Source: Chloroflexaceae bacterium
GTDB lineage: Bacteria > Chloroflexota > Chloroflexia > Chloroflexales > Chloroflexaceae
DNA: 46,950 bases
Assembly (NCBI GenBank): GCA_012034075.1
Contig: JAAURD010000012.1
Span: 1 to 46,950, forward strand
Direction of reading: 5' to 3'
In this document: piece after piece, positions 16,764-25,420 of the stretch
How positions within the stretch are numbered: the first letter of the stretch is position 1
Layout: every line of letters begins with the position of its first letter
Made by a program: the position numbers and the translations under genes
The notes under the pieces: model-generated
Seen by the model: the letters and a program-made list of their open reading frames with translations, nothing else
Told to the model about the DNA's origin: nothing
The model's database searches: none

Positions 16764-17489
16764 TTATGCAGCATTTCCAAGACTATCCATAAAAGCTATG
16801 AAACTGAAACTGAGCACACAGGCAAAGAGAACAAAAACGACCAGCGGTACCAGGACGATAGCCCAGAATGCACGGGATGGTGAAAGCTCGTGTGCTTCGC
16901 GAATGGCAATATAGCTCGCAATCAGTCCTAAGAGCAGTGTACCAGCGACCTGGGCAAAAGGGACAATTTGGACCAGGTTCAGCAAATTGGCACTCCAGGC
17001 TAGTGCGAAACAGCCCAGAGTCTGACCGAAGCCTCCCTGGCCGCCGAACATACACGCTATGGCATGTGCTAGACTCCCATAGACCAGCCAGCCCAACAGG
17101 TAAAACATAGGCAGAACAAACACACTGGCAAAACCAGTCAGAATATCCGGGTCGCCATTGGTAAGTTGAATGACGATAGGGGTGATGACCTGAAAATACT
17201 CATCAAAGGCAGCTGGAAAGTCGGGTTCTGCTTCACTCAAGTTCTGGTACCAGGGCATGCCTGTGAGATGTTGATAGACGGTCTGTTCAATCGCTTCACG
17301 GCTGGGTGTCACCAAGGCTTCTATGGTCGTACCGATGAGGGTTGCCAAGCCGACAGCAATGCCGATCAGTGCCACCAGCATTGCTCCCCGTTGCAAGCTA
17401 TCAGCAGCATCACGTTGTTGTCGATACGTCTCAGTCTCTAAAAAGAGACCACCTATGGCAAGTTGTAGATAGTCCAACAACCACCGCAT
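16764..17489 (-). CDS. YIP1-family membrane protein, paralogue
   Basis: A 241-residue membrane protein of the same design as its neighbour: N-terminal amphipathic stretch (ETETYRQQRDAADSLQRG), helix at about 35-55, soluble loop with TPSREAIEQTVYQHLTG and several acidic residues (60-105), then helices near 118-140, 150-175, 180-195 and 205-230. The core motif MFGGQGGFGQTLGCFALAWSANLL matches WFGGQGNIQQMIGVGALSVAPHLL of the paralogue. The two probably arose by duplication and may form a heteromer. GAGGGAAACG precedes the ATG. It is the first gene of a two-gene minus-strand unit. Confidence 0.75.
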   Translation of the reverse strand: MRWLLDYLQLAIGGLFLETETYRQQRDAADSLQRGAMLVALIGIAVGLATLIGTTIEALVTPSREAIEQTVYQHLTGMPWYQNLSEAEPDFPAAFDEYFQVITPIVIQLTNGDPDILTGFASVFVLPMFYLLGWLVYGSLAHAIACMFGGQGGFGQTLGCFALAWSANLLNLVQIVPFAQVAGTLLLGLIASYIAIREAHELSPSRAFWAIVLVPLVVFVLFACVLSFSFIAFMDSLGNAA

Positions 17490-18187
17490 CGTTTCCCTCG
17501 TTCATCTTGCTTGTTTGCCTCCCCAGAGCTTATTGTACCATACCTCATCCTGGGTGTTGAAGCAATGTTGCCCGGAGAGCTATCCTCCTTTATATGTCAT
17601 ATTCTGTCGTATGAACAACGATTGAAACAGTCTTGCTTTTTATGCGCGTTCAGCTGTACGCTAGATGACAGCTATGTTAGAAAAGTATCAGATTTTTTGT
17701 GAGCATTGACCCCGTAACACGCTTATCATAAAAGCGATAGATCGCATCACAATGAGCAGCTTTTCCAGGCATGATCAGGATAATGCATAAATATGAACAA
17801 AAAAAGGACTAGACAATCGGATAATTTGTGATACAATGTCACACTTGTAGAGCACTCGCCTTGATAGCGAAACGAGCCAGGAATGCTCGAAAGAATGATG
17901 TCATTCAACCTGACATTTGTTGCACGTCTATGTCTACTGGCACACTGAGTTCTGTCATAAGACTTGGTCGATAGCAACTATTGCATGCTCTTCAGAGCTT
18001 GTGAGGTATGGTACTAGGATACAAAAAGTAGTCTGGCCCGACTACACACGTGTCCCTGCCTCAGCGGTACAGGTATGGTCTGGAAAGAGGCGCAATCAGC
18101 GCTGCCCCAGCACCTGACCAAGCTGTGAATATGCAATGCATGTTGTCCCCGTTTCAGGGTTGGATGGCAATGAAAAAGGAGTACAAC
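17490..18187. other. Long intergenic region with one candidate regulated promoter
   Basis: About 700 bases separate the divergent YIP1-like and secreted-protein genes. Short open frames on both strands have no ribosome sites and low-complexity translations and are rejected as genes. The A+T-rich segment 17690-17850 contains the palindrome and promoter-like elements described separately. I see no tRNA or riboswitch structure. Confidence 0.5.
17810..17843 (+). promoter_or_regulatory. Candidate promoter overlapped by a TGTGA-N7-TCACA palindrome
   Basis: TAGACA (17810-17815) is followed after 16 bases by TACAAT (17832-17837). The -10 box lies inside TGTGATACAATGTCACA (17827-17843), an inverted repeat resembling Crp/Fnr-type operators but with a 7-base rather than 6-base centre. 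A repressor there would block the promoter. The nearest downstream gene starts 345 bases away, so the target is uncertain. Confidence 0.3.
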
Positions 18188-18862
18188 ATGAAACCACGTA
18201 AGTTTATGTATGGGCTGATTATTATGATTCTGTGTGTACTGGCCACTGCTCAGGTTCAGGCACAGGCACCCGAACCAGTGGCGGAACAGGCAGGATTTGC
18301 GCCAACGTATGAAATCTTTGCGACTCGTCTGGGTCTAGTTGGTCTCACTACCGCCAATGGTCATGTCGTTCAACCACGCGACTATTTTGTCGCACTTCCT
18401 TCGCGAACAGCGCTTTCACCTTATGGCTCCCATGAAAAATCGGTGCGGATTACCTATAAGGACCGCAGCATTGTGGTGCCCGTATGGGATGTTGGCCCAT
18501 GGAATATCAAAGATGATTACTGGTCGCCCAATCGCCACTATGCCGATATTCCAGTGGGCATGCCGATGACCCAGGCAGCTTACTTTGATGGCTACAACGG
18601 CGGCAGGGATGAGTATGGTCGTCACATTGTATTGCCTTCCGGTATGGATATTGCCGATGGGGCTTTTTGGGATGGCCTGGGAATGCCTGATAATGACTGG
18701 GTAAAGGTCTCCTTCCTGTGGCTTGGTGCTGACCCAGGACCGAATGCACCAATAACTGGTGCAGAGCCGTTGCCATCCGATGATTCATCGAGTCCACCAG
18801 AACGAACGGGATCACCATCACCGGATCCAATACCTGGTCCCGATCAAAACCCGCACCAGTGA
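18188..18862 (+). CDS. Secreted double-psi beta-barrel-like protein
   Basis: A 224-residue exported protein. Residues 1-25 are a signal peptide (MKPRKFMYGLIIMILCVLA) ending in AQVQAQ before a likely cut. The mature domain (about 35-180) has the look of an RlpA/expansin-type double-psi beta-barrel: ATRLGLVGLTTANGHVV, RITYKDRSIVVPVWDVGPWN, DIPVGMPMTQAAYFDGYNGG and LPSGMDIADGAFWDGLGM, with conserved Asp and Trp around VPVWDVGPWN. A Pro/Ser/Asp-rich tail ends it. Binding or remodelling of cell-surface polysaccharide is plausible but not shown. The start at 18188 has AAGGAG at 18176-18181; upstream in-frame ATGs would precede the signal peptide. A close paralogue follows at 19246. Confidence 0.75.
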   Translation: MKPRKFMYGLIIMILCVLATAQVQAQAPEPVAEQAGFAPTYEIFATRLGLVGLTTANGHVVQPRDYFVALPSRTALSPYGSHEKSVRITYKDRSIVVPVWDVGPWNIKDDYWSPNRHYADIPVGMPMTQAAYFDGYNGGRDEYGRHIVLPSGMDIADGAFWDGLGMPDNDWVKVSFLWLGADPGPNAPITGAEPLPSDDSSSPPERTGSPSPDPIPGPDQNPHQ

Positions 18863-18995
18863 TGTAAACATCAACTAAGGATGGTTGTGGTTTGGTTGAA
18901 CCGGCTACCAATCCATTCGTGATACCATGACGGCTGATGCCGCAACGTCTGATATATCATGTTCAAGGAGTCTTGTGCTCCTGAATGGAAACGCA

Positions 18996-19045
18996 AACAG
19001 CAGCAACCCGATCAGCAATCTGGTCGGGTTGCTGCTGTTGTTTGT
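18996..19045 (+). terminator. 20-bp hairpin between the two secreted-protein genes
   Basis: AACAGCAGCAACCCGATCAG (18996-19015) pairs with CTGGTCGGGTTGCTGCTGTT (19020-19039) with one G-U pair and a CAAT loop, followed by GTTTGT. It probably ends the 18188-18862 transcript, although it lies 134 bases past the stop and its U tract is poor. Confidence 0.6.
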
Positions 19046-19245
19046 ACGGGCAAATGTATCGGGCCTGCATTGAACTTTTAACCAGCGCAAAACGTCTAGC
19101 ATACGTTAAACCATATTTTGAACCGGTTACGTTTAGCAAGTGAGAACCTTGTTTCACTGTATGCTTATGTTATCTCCGCGGTAGAAAACCACCGAATCAT
19201 CTGAATCATCGCACCCTGTTGTTCGGTGCTCCAGAGGTATATGTC

Positions 19246-20250
19246 ATGAAACCACGTCTGTTACTCAAAACACTGATTGTTATGCTTGTATGCGTATTAA
19301 TGATTGCTCAGGTGCAGGCGCAGCACCAACCCACTCAAGACCAATCGACCGGATTTGCCCCAACCTACGAGATCTTCTGCACCCGTCTGGGTTTAGTGGG
19401 TCTGACCACGGCCAATGGTCATGTGGTTCAACCCCGCGACCGCTTTGTTGCCCTTCCTTCGCCCAGTGTTTTATCCCCCCAGGATTCATACGAACATACG
19501 GTGCGTATTACCTATAATGGACGTAGTGTGGTACTGCCTGTATGGGATGTTGGCCCGTGGAATATTAAGGATGACTACTGGTCACCCAATCGGTATTACG
19601 CCGATATCCCAGTGGGTATGCCGATGACCCAGGCAGCGTATTTTGATGGTTACAATGGTGGGCTAGATGAGTTTGGTCGCCGCATTGTGCTGCCATCGGG
19701 CATGGATATTGCTGATGGTGCGTTCTGGGATGATCTGGGCATGACGAACAATGATTGGGTCAAGGTCTCGTTTCTCTGGATGGGCGATGACCCCGGACCG
19801 GGCGCAGCAGTCGATGTGCAAACACCACCGCCTGACCAGGAAAATACATCTCCTGCACCAGATGAAACGCAATCGCCATCCACCGATCCGGCGCCAGTCG
19901 AAGCCGAACCAACGAGCACACCAACACCAAACAGAGGTCCCCTGGGCGCGACCATCGAGCAGATACAGCACGAAGATAATGGGTACCGTGTGTGGTGGCA
20001 GGCCATCAACAGTAACCAGAATAATACTGCCTATGATGTGCAAGTATGTCAGATGCCAGGCTGCACCTACTGGCGCAACTGGCAGGTTGAGACGACGCGA
20101 ACGAATGCATGGTTTGGGCCGCACGAAGAGCGTGATTTCGGTTTCCGAGTACGTGCGTATGATGAATCGGGTAATAAATCACCCTGGTCTTCGACCAATG
20201 GCCCGGATATGGATACAACCCAGGCGTTACCTGAGCTAGAATCGCCATAG
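19246..20250 (+). CDS. Secreted double-psi beta-barrel-like protein with C-terminal fibronectin-III-like domain
   Basis: A 334-residue paralogue of the previous gene. Signal peptide at 1-26 (MKPRLLLKTLIVMLVCVL ... AQVQAQ), then the same barrel domain (about 33-180), nearly identical through VPVWDVGPWNIKDDYWSPNR and IPVGMPMTQAAYFDGYNGG. After a Pro/Thr/Glu-rich linker (about 185-240) it has an extra domain (about 243-325) with the beta-sandwich pattern GYRVWWQAI, YDVQVCQMPGCTYWRNW and FGFRVRAYDESGNKSPWS, typical of fibronectin type III modules. This module could anchor the protein to a surface or polymer. AGAGG before the ATG at 19246 and the signal peptide fix the start. The pair is a tandem duplication in which only the second copy carries the added module. 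Confidence 0.77.
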   Translation: MKPRLLLKTLIVMLVCVLMIAQVQAQHQPTQDQSTGFAPTYEIFCTRLGLVGLTTANGHVVQPRDRFVALPSPSVLSPQDSYEHTVRITYNGRSVVLPVWDVGPWNIKDDYWSPNRYYADIPVGMPMTQAAYFDGYNGGLDEFGRRIVLPSGMDIADGAFWDDLGMTNNDWVKVSFLWMGDDPGPGAAVDVQTPPPDQENTSPAPDETQSPSTDPAPVEAEPTSTPTPNRGPLGATIEQIQHEDNGYRVWWQAINSNQNNTAYDVQVCQMPGCTYWRNWQVETTRTNAWFGPHEERDFGFRVRAYDESGNKSPWSSTNGPDMDTTQALPELESP

Positions 20251-20343
20251 AGTGACTCGTTCGATGGTCTATTGCCAGTGCAAACACGTGCAAAACCATG
20301 TATACTGAGAGTGAAACAATGAACGAGAGATGGAGACCTGTGT

Positions 20344-21003
20344 ATGATACCCCCTACCCCCCGACCAGTTGTTCAGCAGACCGAAGTCTACCCAGAAAGC
20401 GATGGGCAACCGATGGCCAATAATACCGAACACTTCAGCTGGATTGTGCTGATTAAGGAGAATCTGGAGGCCTGGTTTCAAGATCGCACGGATGTCTTTG
20501 TCGCTGGGGATTTGTTCTGGTATCCGGTTGAAGGACACGCTGAGATTCGCCGTGCGCCGGATACGATGGTCGTGTTTGGCCGACCCAAAGGCCCGCGCAG
20601 TTCGTATTGTCAATGGGACGAAGAGGGCATTGGGCCGCAGGTGGTCTTTGAGATCCATTCACCGGGGAACAAGTTAGCAGACCTCTTTGAGAAGTTTGTG
20701 TTTTATGACCAGTATGGGGTCGAAGAGTATTATCTGTATGACCCCGATAGCTCTGAATTGACCGTGTTCTTGCGGCAAGACGACAAGCTGCGCCTGCAGC
20801 GGTGTGACGATAGCTGGACCAGTCCGCTTCTGGGTATGCGCTTTGACCTGGGTGCGGATGGGTTGCGCCTCTGGTATCCTGATGGGCAACCCTTTGTGAG
20901 TTTCTCAGAGTCGGAACGGCAACGGCGAAAGGCCGAACAGCGAGCAGAGCGACTAGCGACGCGATTGCGTGAGCTTGGCATCGACCCGGATGCTGAGATG
21001 TGA
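20344..21003 (+). CDS. Uma2-family (DUF820) protein, putative restriction-like endonuclease
   Basis: A 219-residue protein of the Uma2 family, which has a PD-(D/E)XK nuclease-like fold and is expanded in cyanobacteria and Chloroflexota. The pattern is visible: DVFVAGDLFWYPV, RRAPDTMVVFG, then PQVVFEIHSPGN followed by the LFEKFVFYDQYGVEEYYLYDPD motif that contains the conserved Lys and acidic residues. The C-terminal 30 residues (SESERQRRKAEQRAERLATRLRELG, read in parts) form a short coiled coil, also common in this family. GGAG lies nine bases before the ATG. Biological roles of Uma2 proteins are unsettled. It stands alone between genes with their own signals; a TATACT box lies at 20301-20306. 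Confidence 0.8.
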   Translation: MIPPTPRPVVQQTEVYPESDGQPMANNTEHFSWIVLIKENLEAWFQDRTDVFVAGDLFWYPVEGHAEIRRAPDTMVVFGRPKGPRSSYCQWDEEGIGPQVVFEIHSPGNKLADLFEKFVFYDQYGVEEYYLYDPDSSELTVFLRQDDKLRLQRCDDSWTSPLLGMRFDLGADGLRLWYPDGQPFVSFSESERQRRKAEQRAERLATRLRELGIDPDAEM

Positions 21004-21487
21004 TGTCGCTCCCTGGGGAATAGGTAAAATACGATAAGAACATTTGTTTTACATGGTATGACACTGATCCGGTCAACAATCAGCGGGTTGATTCATACGC
21101 TCACGCATATTCCATGGTGTATGGGTATGCTATCACTCCCATTTTCCAAAAATCCCACAGATTTCCACAGATTCCCACACGTCTCCACCATGTATCCGGT
21201 CCTTTTTGATCAAACCTGTCAGGCTTATGGTATAGCACAGAGCATGATTATACGGATGAATGGGTAGCATGTCTTGTTTATCAAACACATGTTCTTCTCA
21301 ATACGGTGTTTTTCTTCAGAAATAGGTACATATGTTTTCTTTGTATCGCCCTTTTGTTGCTGGTTTCCATGCTCATGGCATCCATGACACTTGACGATTT
21401 ATCATCAGGGTGCTATGCTTGGCTGCTGAAACGGGTGCGTGCAGAATCACGGTACCCGAAACCATGCTGGAAAGGAGACTGAACTGT
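21004..21487. other. Intergenic region upstream of the epimerase gene
   Basis: No gene is supported. The middle (about 21147-21190) is C/A-rich with three near-repeats of TTCCACAGA/TTCCCACAC at 11-base spacing. The right end contains the promoter described next. No hairpin terminator for the Uma2 gene is evident. Confidence 0.5.
21391..21419 (+). promoter_or_regulatory. Promoter of the epimerase-acetyltransferase pair
   Basis: TTGACG (21391-21396), 17-base spacer, TATGCT (21414-21419), with TG one base before the -10 box (TGC-TATGCT, extended -10). The predicted leader to the ATG at 21488 is about 60 bases. Confidence 0.65.
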
Positions 21488-22525
21488 ATGCGCATTCTGA
21501 TTACCGGTGGTGCTGGCTTTTTAGGGTTACATCTGGCCGGTCAGCTTGCCCGCCAGGGGCATCAACTGGTCCTGCTCGATATACAAGATTTTGTGGAAGA
21601 TGAGTACCCCGAAGGTGTTCGTTGTTACCGGGGTGATGTGCGCGATGTCCGACTGCTCTATCAGTTGATGGAAGGAGTGGACGCGATTGTGCATGCAGCG
21701 GCGGCGCTGCCACTCTGGAAAGCCGAAGAGATTTTGTCGGTGAATATTGATGGTACGCGTATGGTGATGGAAGCAGCGCGACAGCGAGGGGTTGCTCGTG
21801 TTGTTTTTATCTCTTCAACCGCGGTCTACGGTGTTCCCGAAAAGCATCCTATCGAAGAGACCGATCCACTGGTGGGCGTTGGCCCATATGGCATCAGTAA
21901 AATCACCGCTGAGCGAATCTGTGAGCGTTACCGTGAGATGGGACAACAGGTGACGATTATTCGGCCGAAAACGTTTGTGGGGACTGCACGGCTGGGTGTG
22001 TTTCAAATTTTGTTCGATTGGGTGCGCCATGGCAAACGCATTCCGATTATTGGGTCGGGGCGCAATCGCTATCAACTGCTTGAGGTACAAGACCTGGTAA
22101 GCGCGGTAGCACTGGCATTGACTGAACCAACTGAAGCGGCCAATGATACGTTTAATGTTGGCGCAACCCATTTTCAGACAGTGCGTGAAGACGTGCAGGC
22201 ATTGTGTGATTTTGCTGGCAGTGGTGCTCGCGTGTTGTCTACACCAGCTGGACCGATTAAGGCGGCCTTACGACTGTTTGAAGCGATGAAGGTTTCACCA
22301 CTTTATCCCTGGGTGTATGCAACCGCCGACAAAGACTCGTTCGTCTCCGTCGAGAAGATCCAACATGCGCTGGGCTGGCAACCACAGTTTAGTAATGCCG
22401 AGGCGTTAATCCATTCGTATCGCTGGTACCTTGATCATTACCAGGAAATTGAGGGTGTCAGTGGCGTGACCCACCGGGTGGCCTGGGATCAGGGTATTCT
22501 TGGGGTGTTTCGCCGGGTGCTCTGA
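21488..22525 (+). CDS. NAD-dependent epimerase/dehydratase (extended SDR)
   Basis: A 345-residue extended short-chain dehydrogenase. Residues 1-20 give the NAD-binding fingerprint ILITGGAGFLGLHLAGQL; DVRDVRLLYQLMEGVDAIVHAAAALP follows, then the catalytic set with Ser in VFISSTAVYG and the YGISK motif (YxxxK). Substrates may be nucleotide sugars or other hydroxy-compounds; the residues do not decide. The start at 21488 is chosen because the Rossmann strand begins at residue 2 and AGGAG lies 11 bases upstream; the open frame extends left to 21410 across the promoter, which rules that out. The stop overlaps the ATG of the acetyltransferase gene (TGATG). Confidence 0.85.
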   Translation: MRILITGGAGFLGLHLAGQLARQGHQLVLLDIQDFVEDEYPEGVRCYRGDVRDVRLLYQLMEGVDAIVHAAAALPLWKAEEILSVNIDGTRMVMEAARQRGVARVVFISSTAVYGVPEKHPIEETDPLVGVGPYGISKITAERICERYREMGQQVTIIRPKTFVGTARLGVFQILFDWVRHGKRIPIIGSGRNRYQLLEVQDLVSAVALALTEPTEAANDTFNVGATHFQTVREDVQALCDFAGSGARVLSTPAGPIKAALRLFEAMKVSPLYPWVYATADKDSFVSVEKIQHALGWQPQFSNAEALIHSYRWYLDHYQEIEGVSGVTHRVAWDQGILGVFRRVL

Positions 22526-23010
22526 TGGTACAGGTGACCCTAGCTGAATTGACCGATTGGCCTGCAATCTGGCCAATCTTTCACGCGGTGGTGGCCGAGG
22601 GCAACACGTATGCCTTTGCTCCGGATATAGCTGAAGCAGATGCTTTGCTCATCTGGATGACACCACCGGCACGGTGTTATATTGCCCGTGTAGAAGAGCA
22701 GATTGTTGGTACATGTATCATCAAACCGAATCAGCCTGGCCTGGGCGACCATGTAGCAAATGCAGCGTTTATGGTCGTCCAAGATCAATCCGGCCAGGGG
22801 ATTGGCAGAGCGCTCGGTCATTTTGCGCTGGATGAATCACGACGGTTGGGTTTTGTGGCAATAAAGGTTCATTATGTGGTCAGCACCAACCATCGTGCGA
22901 TCAAGCTCTGGCAATCACTTGGCTTTGCAATTGTTGGACAAGTGCCGCAGGCATTTCGACATCAGCAGCATGGTCTGGTTGATGTCTATGTGATGCATCG
23001 GTTTCTTTAG
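22525..23010 (+). CDS. GNAT-family N-acetyltransferase
   Basis: A 161-residue acetyltransferase of the GNAT fold. The acetyl-CoA-binding signature is ANAAFMVVQDQSGQGIGRALGHFAL (strand beta-4 and the Q/RxxGxG/A loop, here QSGQGIGRA), followed by HYVVSTNHRAIKLWQSLGFAIVGQVP, the usual C-terminal half with a conserved Asn and the LGF motif. The acceptor is unknown; relatives acetylate amines of metabolites, antibiotics or proteins. Its ATG overlaps the stop of the epimerase gene, implying coupled translation and perhaps a shared pathway such as modification of an amino sugar, which is inference only. It ends five bases from the convergent helicase gene. Confidence 0.85.
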   Translation: MVQVTLAELTDWPAIWPIFHAVVAEGNTYAFAPDIAEADALLIWMTPPARCYIARVEEQIVGTCIIKPNQPGLGDHVANAAFMVVQDQSGQGIGRALGHFALDESRRLGFVAIKVHYVVSTNHRAIKLWQSLGFAIVGQVPQAFRHQQHGLVDVYVMHRFL

Positions 23011-23014
23011 CGCC

Positions 23015-25420
23015 TTATGAGTCATTCCGCTGCTCTAAAAAACGCGCTGCCAGCCGGGGAAGTTGACGAAGTGCGCCAGTATGAACTCTGGTGGACGGCA
23101 GGGACTCAAGGAAGCGCTGGCCATACTGCTTGGTGATCAGACGCTTGTCAAGCACCACCACAATTCCTCGATCTTCTTTGCTGCGAATCAATCGACCAAA
23201 CCCCTGCTTGAAACGGAGAATACTCAACGGAATAGCATACTCCTGAAAAGGGTCGGTCAGTTGTTCACTGCGTGCGGCAAAGACGGGATCGGTAGGAACG
23301 TTGAAGGGAAGTTTGGTAATGACCAGCACCGAAAGTGCATCACCAGTAACATCAATCCCCTCCCAAAAGCTGCTGGTGCCCAACAGGACGGTGCGCGGGT
23401 TGGCCTTAAATCGCTCCAGCAGGACCCGCCGTGAGCCATCGATACTCTGCCCCAGCACCATAATCTCGCGTTCTTCGAGCGCCTCTTGAATACCACTATA
23501 CGTCTGGCGCAACGCGCTGGTTGCCGTAAAGAGTGCCAGCGTTCGGCCCCCGGTGGCAGAGCAGAGTTGTATCAGGGCATCTTCGACCATCTGTGCATAG
23601 CCCTTCTGGTTGGGTTCGGGAATATCGTTGGGAATGTACAGCATTGCCTGCTGTTCATAGTCGAAGGGGGACTCTAACTGGAGCTCAGTTGCTTCCTCAA
23701 AGCCCAGACGCTCTTTAACAAAAGTAAACGAATCACTAATGGACAGGGTTGCTGATGTCAGAACGCTGGTACTCTTTTGCCCAAACAACTGTGATTGCAG
23801 CAGTTCACCAACCTCCAGTGGAGACGAATTGAGCGTGATGGTGCCACGCACGTGATCATAGGTAATCCAGAAGATACCTTCGTCGTTGCCAAAAATGATA
23901 TGCCCGACTTGAACCCGTACATCCGTGGCATATCGTTTCAGCCACTGGATACGCAGCAACAGGCTATCGTAGTCGAGTAAGTCATCGCGTTTGATGTCTT
24001 CGACCAAGAGCGTCTCAAGCTGGTTTAAGCCATCACCAACCTGTGAGAGAATCAGGTTCAGGTTCTCCCAGACCTGCTCAATGTTAGCCCAAGCTGGTTT
24101 ACGCCGAATGCCTGGTGTCACGCGCAATCGTTCATCATAGACGCGGTCAGTTGAGCGCTGAGCAGTCTGTTCACTGTTCTCTCGGACACCCATCGCTTGA
24201 AACGCCTGAAAGCAGTCACGGGTGGCAGTGCGAGCGCGTTCAATCGACGGAAAGAGGGCTTTGCGCGTCTGCTCCATCCGTGCCATGAGATGGGCGGCGA
24301 TCACGCCTTGCTGGAACGATGTGGGCAGTTCGGTGAGCAGACCCGCGAGCGTCGGGCCATCTTCTTGATAGAGACTATCGAGAAAGGTCAACAGTCCTGC
24401 TTGATCCACACTGAAGCTGAGTTGCCGGGTGGCAACTTCTTCCAGGTTGTGCGCTTCATCTACGACCAGATGATCGTAGTCGGGTAACACCTGGGATGGG
24501 GTCGCCAGATCGGCCAGGAGCAAGGCATGGTTCACGACGATCAGATGAGACTGTTCGGCTCGGCGGCGAGCACGAAAGAAAAAGCAGTCGTGGAAGTCGG
24601 GACAGCGATGAGCCGTACAGGTATCGGGCGTGACGTTCACCCGACTCCAGATGCGCTGTTCTGTATCAACCAGCATCAGTTCATCACGGTCACCGGTGCG
24701 GGTATCGGGTAACCAGATCATCACTTTGAGCAGACCACGAGCATCTTCGGGAGATAATGCCTGATCGGGACGAATCTGTTTATAACGGCGCAAACAAAGG
24801 TAATTGCTCCGTCCTTTCAGCAAAGCAGCCGTAAACGTGTCCGCAGGCGATTCGGTCGCCTGGGCCTCTGGTCCTGCCTGACCCATGATACGTTGCACAT
24901 CAGGAATATCCTTGTGGAACAGCTGATCTTGCAGATTGATGGTATTGGTGGAGATGACCACGCGTTCGCCGCGTTGCACGGCAAACAGGGCTGATGGTAC
25001 CAGATAGGCCATACTCTTGCCCGTGCCGGTACCAGCTTCCACAATCAGGGGCTGACCCGTATTAAAGGCTTGAGCAACGGAACGGGCCATAGCTACCTGC
25101 GCCGGTCGCTGTTCGTAGATGGGCATCGCTTGACTGAGCACACCGCCGGGAGCGAAAACGGTCTCGACATCTGTCAGGTTGATCGGTTCCATGTTGCCAG
25201 TTGGTTTTATCAAACCATTTTTCTGGTAGCTTTCAGTCGTATCAGAAGATACATCCAGACCTTGCCAGAGCGGAGTATCTGCCAGTGTGTTTGCGCTTGC
25301 GGTTTCCGTGGTAGCGATCGGGCCATCCTGAAAGATATGGCGAGCACGGTCGCGAGCGATCTCATCGAACAAATCAGCTACTGGCCACATGGCAATCGAC
25401 ATCAACTGGTTCATATGCAT
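23015..25420 (-). CDS. dinG: DinG/XPD-type iron-sulfur DNA helicase (helicase part of a DinG-like protein)
   Basis: An 801-residue superfamily 2 helicase that unwinds DNA 5' to 3' in repair and R-loop removal. Walker A is GTGTGKS (130-136); the DEAH box is VVDEAHNLEEV. Four cysteines between them (NYLC, DTC, HRC, HDC) fit the 4Fe-4S cluster of the XPD/DinG group. Motifs V-VI appear as LGTSSFWEGIDVTG and FKQGFGRLIRSKEDRG. Its ATG (25420-25418) overlaps the stop of the exonuclease gene in a TGATG junction. In many Firmicutes and Chloroflexota the two are one polypeptide; here the helicase frame remains open upstream of its ATG for some 14 codons (reading ALSQKIRAFEPAQL), which joins smoothly onto the exonuclease one frame away. 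A missing base is therefore suspected. Confidence 0.9.
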   Translation of the reverse strand: MHMNQLMSIAMWPVADLFDEIARDRARHIFQDGPIATTETASANTLADTPLWQGLDVSSDTTESYQKNGLIKPTGNMEPINLTDVETVFAPGGVLSQAMPIYEQRPAQVAMARSVAQAFNTGQPLIVEAGTGTGKSMAYLVPSALFAVQRGERVVISTNTINLQDQLFHKDIPDVQRIMGQAGPEAQATESPADTFTAALLKGRSNYLCLRRYKQIRPDQALSPEDARGLLKVMIWLPDTRTGDRDELMLVDTEQRIWSRVNVTPDTCTAHRCPDFHDCFFFRARRRAEQSHLIVVNHALLLADLATPSQVLPDYDHLVVDEAHNLEEVATRQLSFSVDQAGLLTFLDSLYQEDGPTLAGLLTELPTSFQQGVIAAHLMARMEQTRKALFPSIERARTATRDCFQAFQAMGVRENSEQTAQRSTDRVYDERLRVTPGIRRKPAWANIEQVWENLNLILSQVGDGLNQLETLLVEDIKRDDLLDYDSLLLRIQWLKRYATDVRVQVGHIIFGNDEGIFWITYDHVRGTITLNSSPLEVGELLQSQLFGQKSTSVLTSATLSISDSFTFVKERLGFEEATELQLESPFDYEQQAMLYIPNDIPEPNQKGYAQMVEDALIQLCSATGGRTLALFTATSALRQTYSGIQEALEEREIMVLGQSIDGSRRVLLERFKANPRTVLLGTSSFWEGIDVTGDALSVLVITKLPFNVPTDPVFAARSEQLTDPFQEYAIPLSILRFKQGFGRLIRSKEDRGIVVVLDKRLITKQYGQRFLESLPSTRVHTGALRQLPRLAARFLEQRNDS

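Noticed and set aside
17511-17977. Short open frames in the 17.5-18.2 kb gap
   Set aside because: No ribosome sites and no recognisable protein character.
21140-21190. TTTCCACAG / ATTCCCACA repeats resembling DnaA boxes
   Set aside because: None matches TTATNCACA closely, no dnaA or dnaN gene is near, and 11-base spacing of C/A-rich words can arise by chance.
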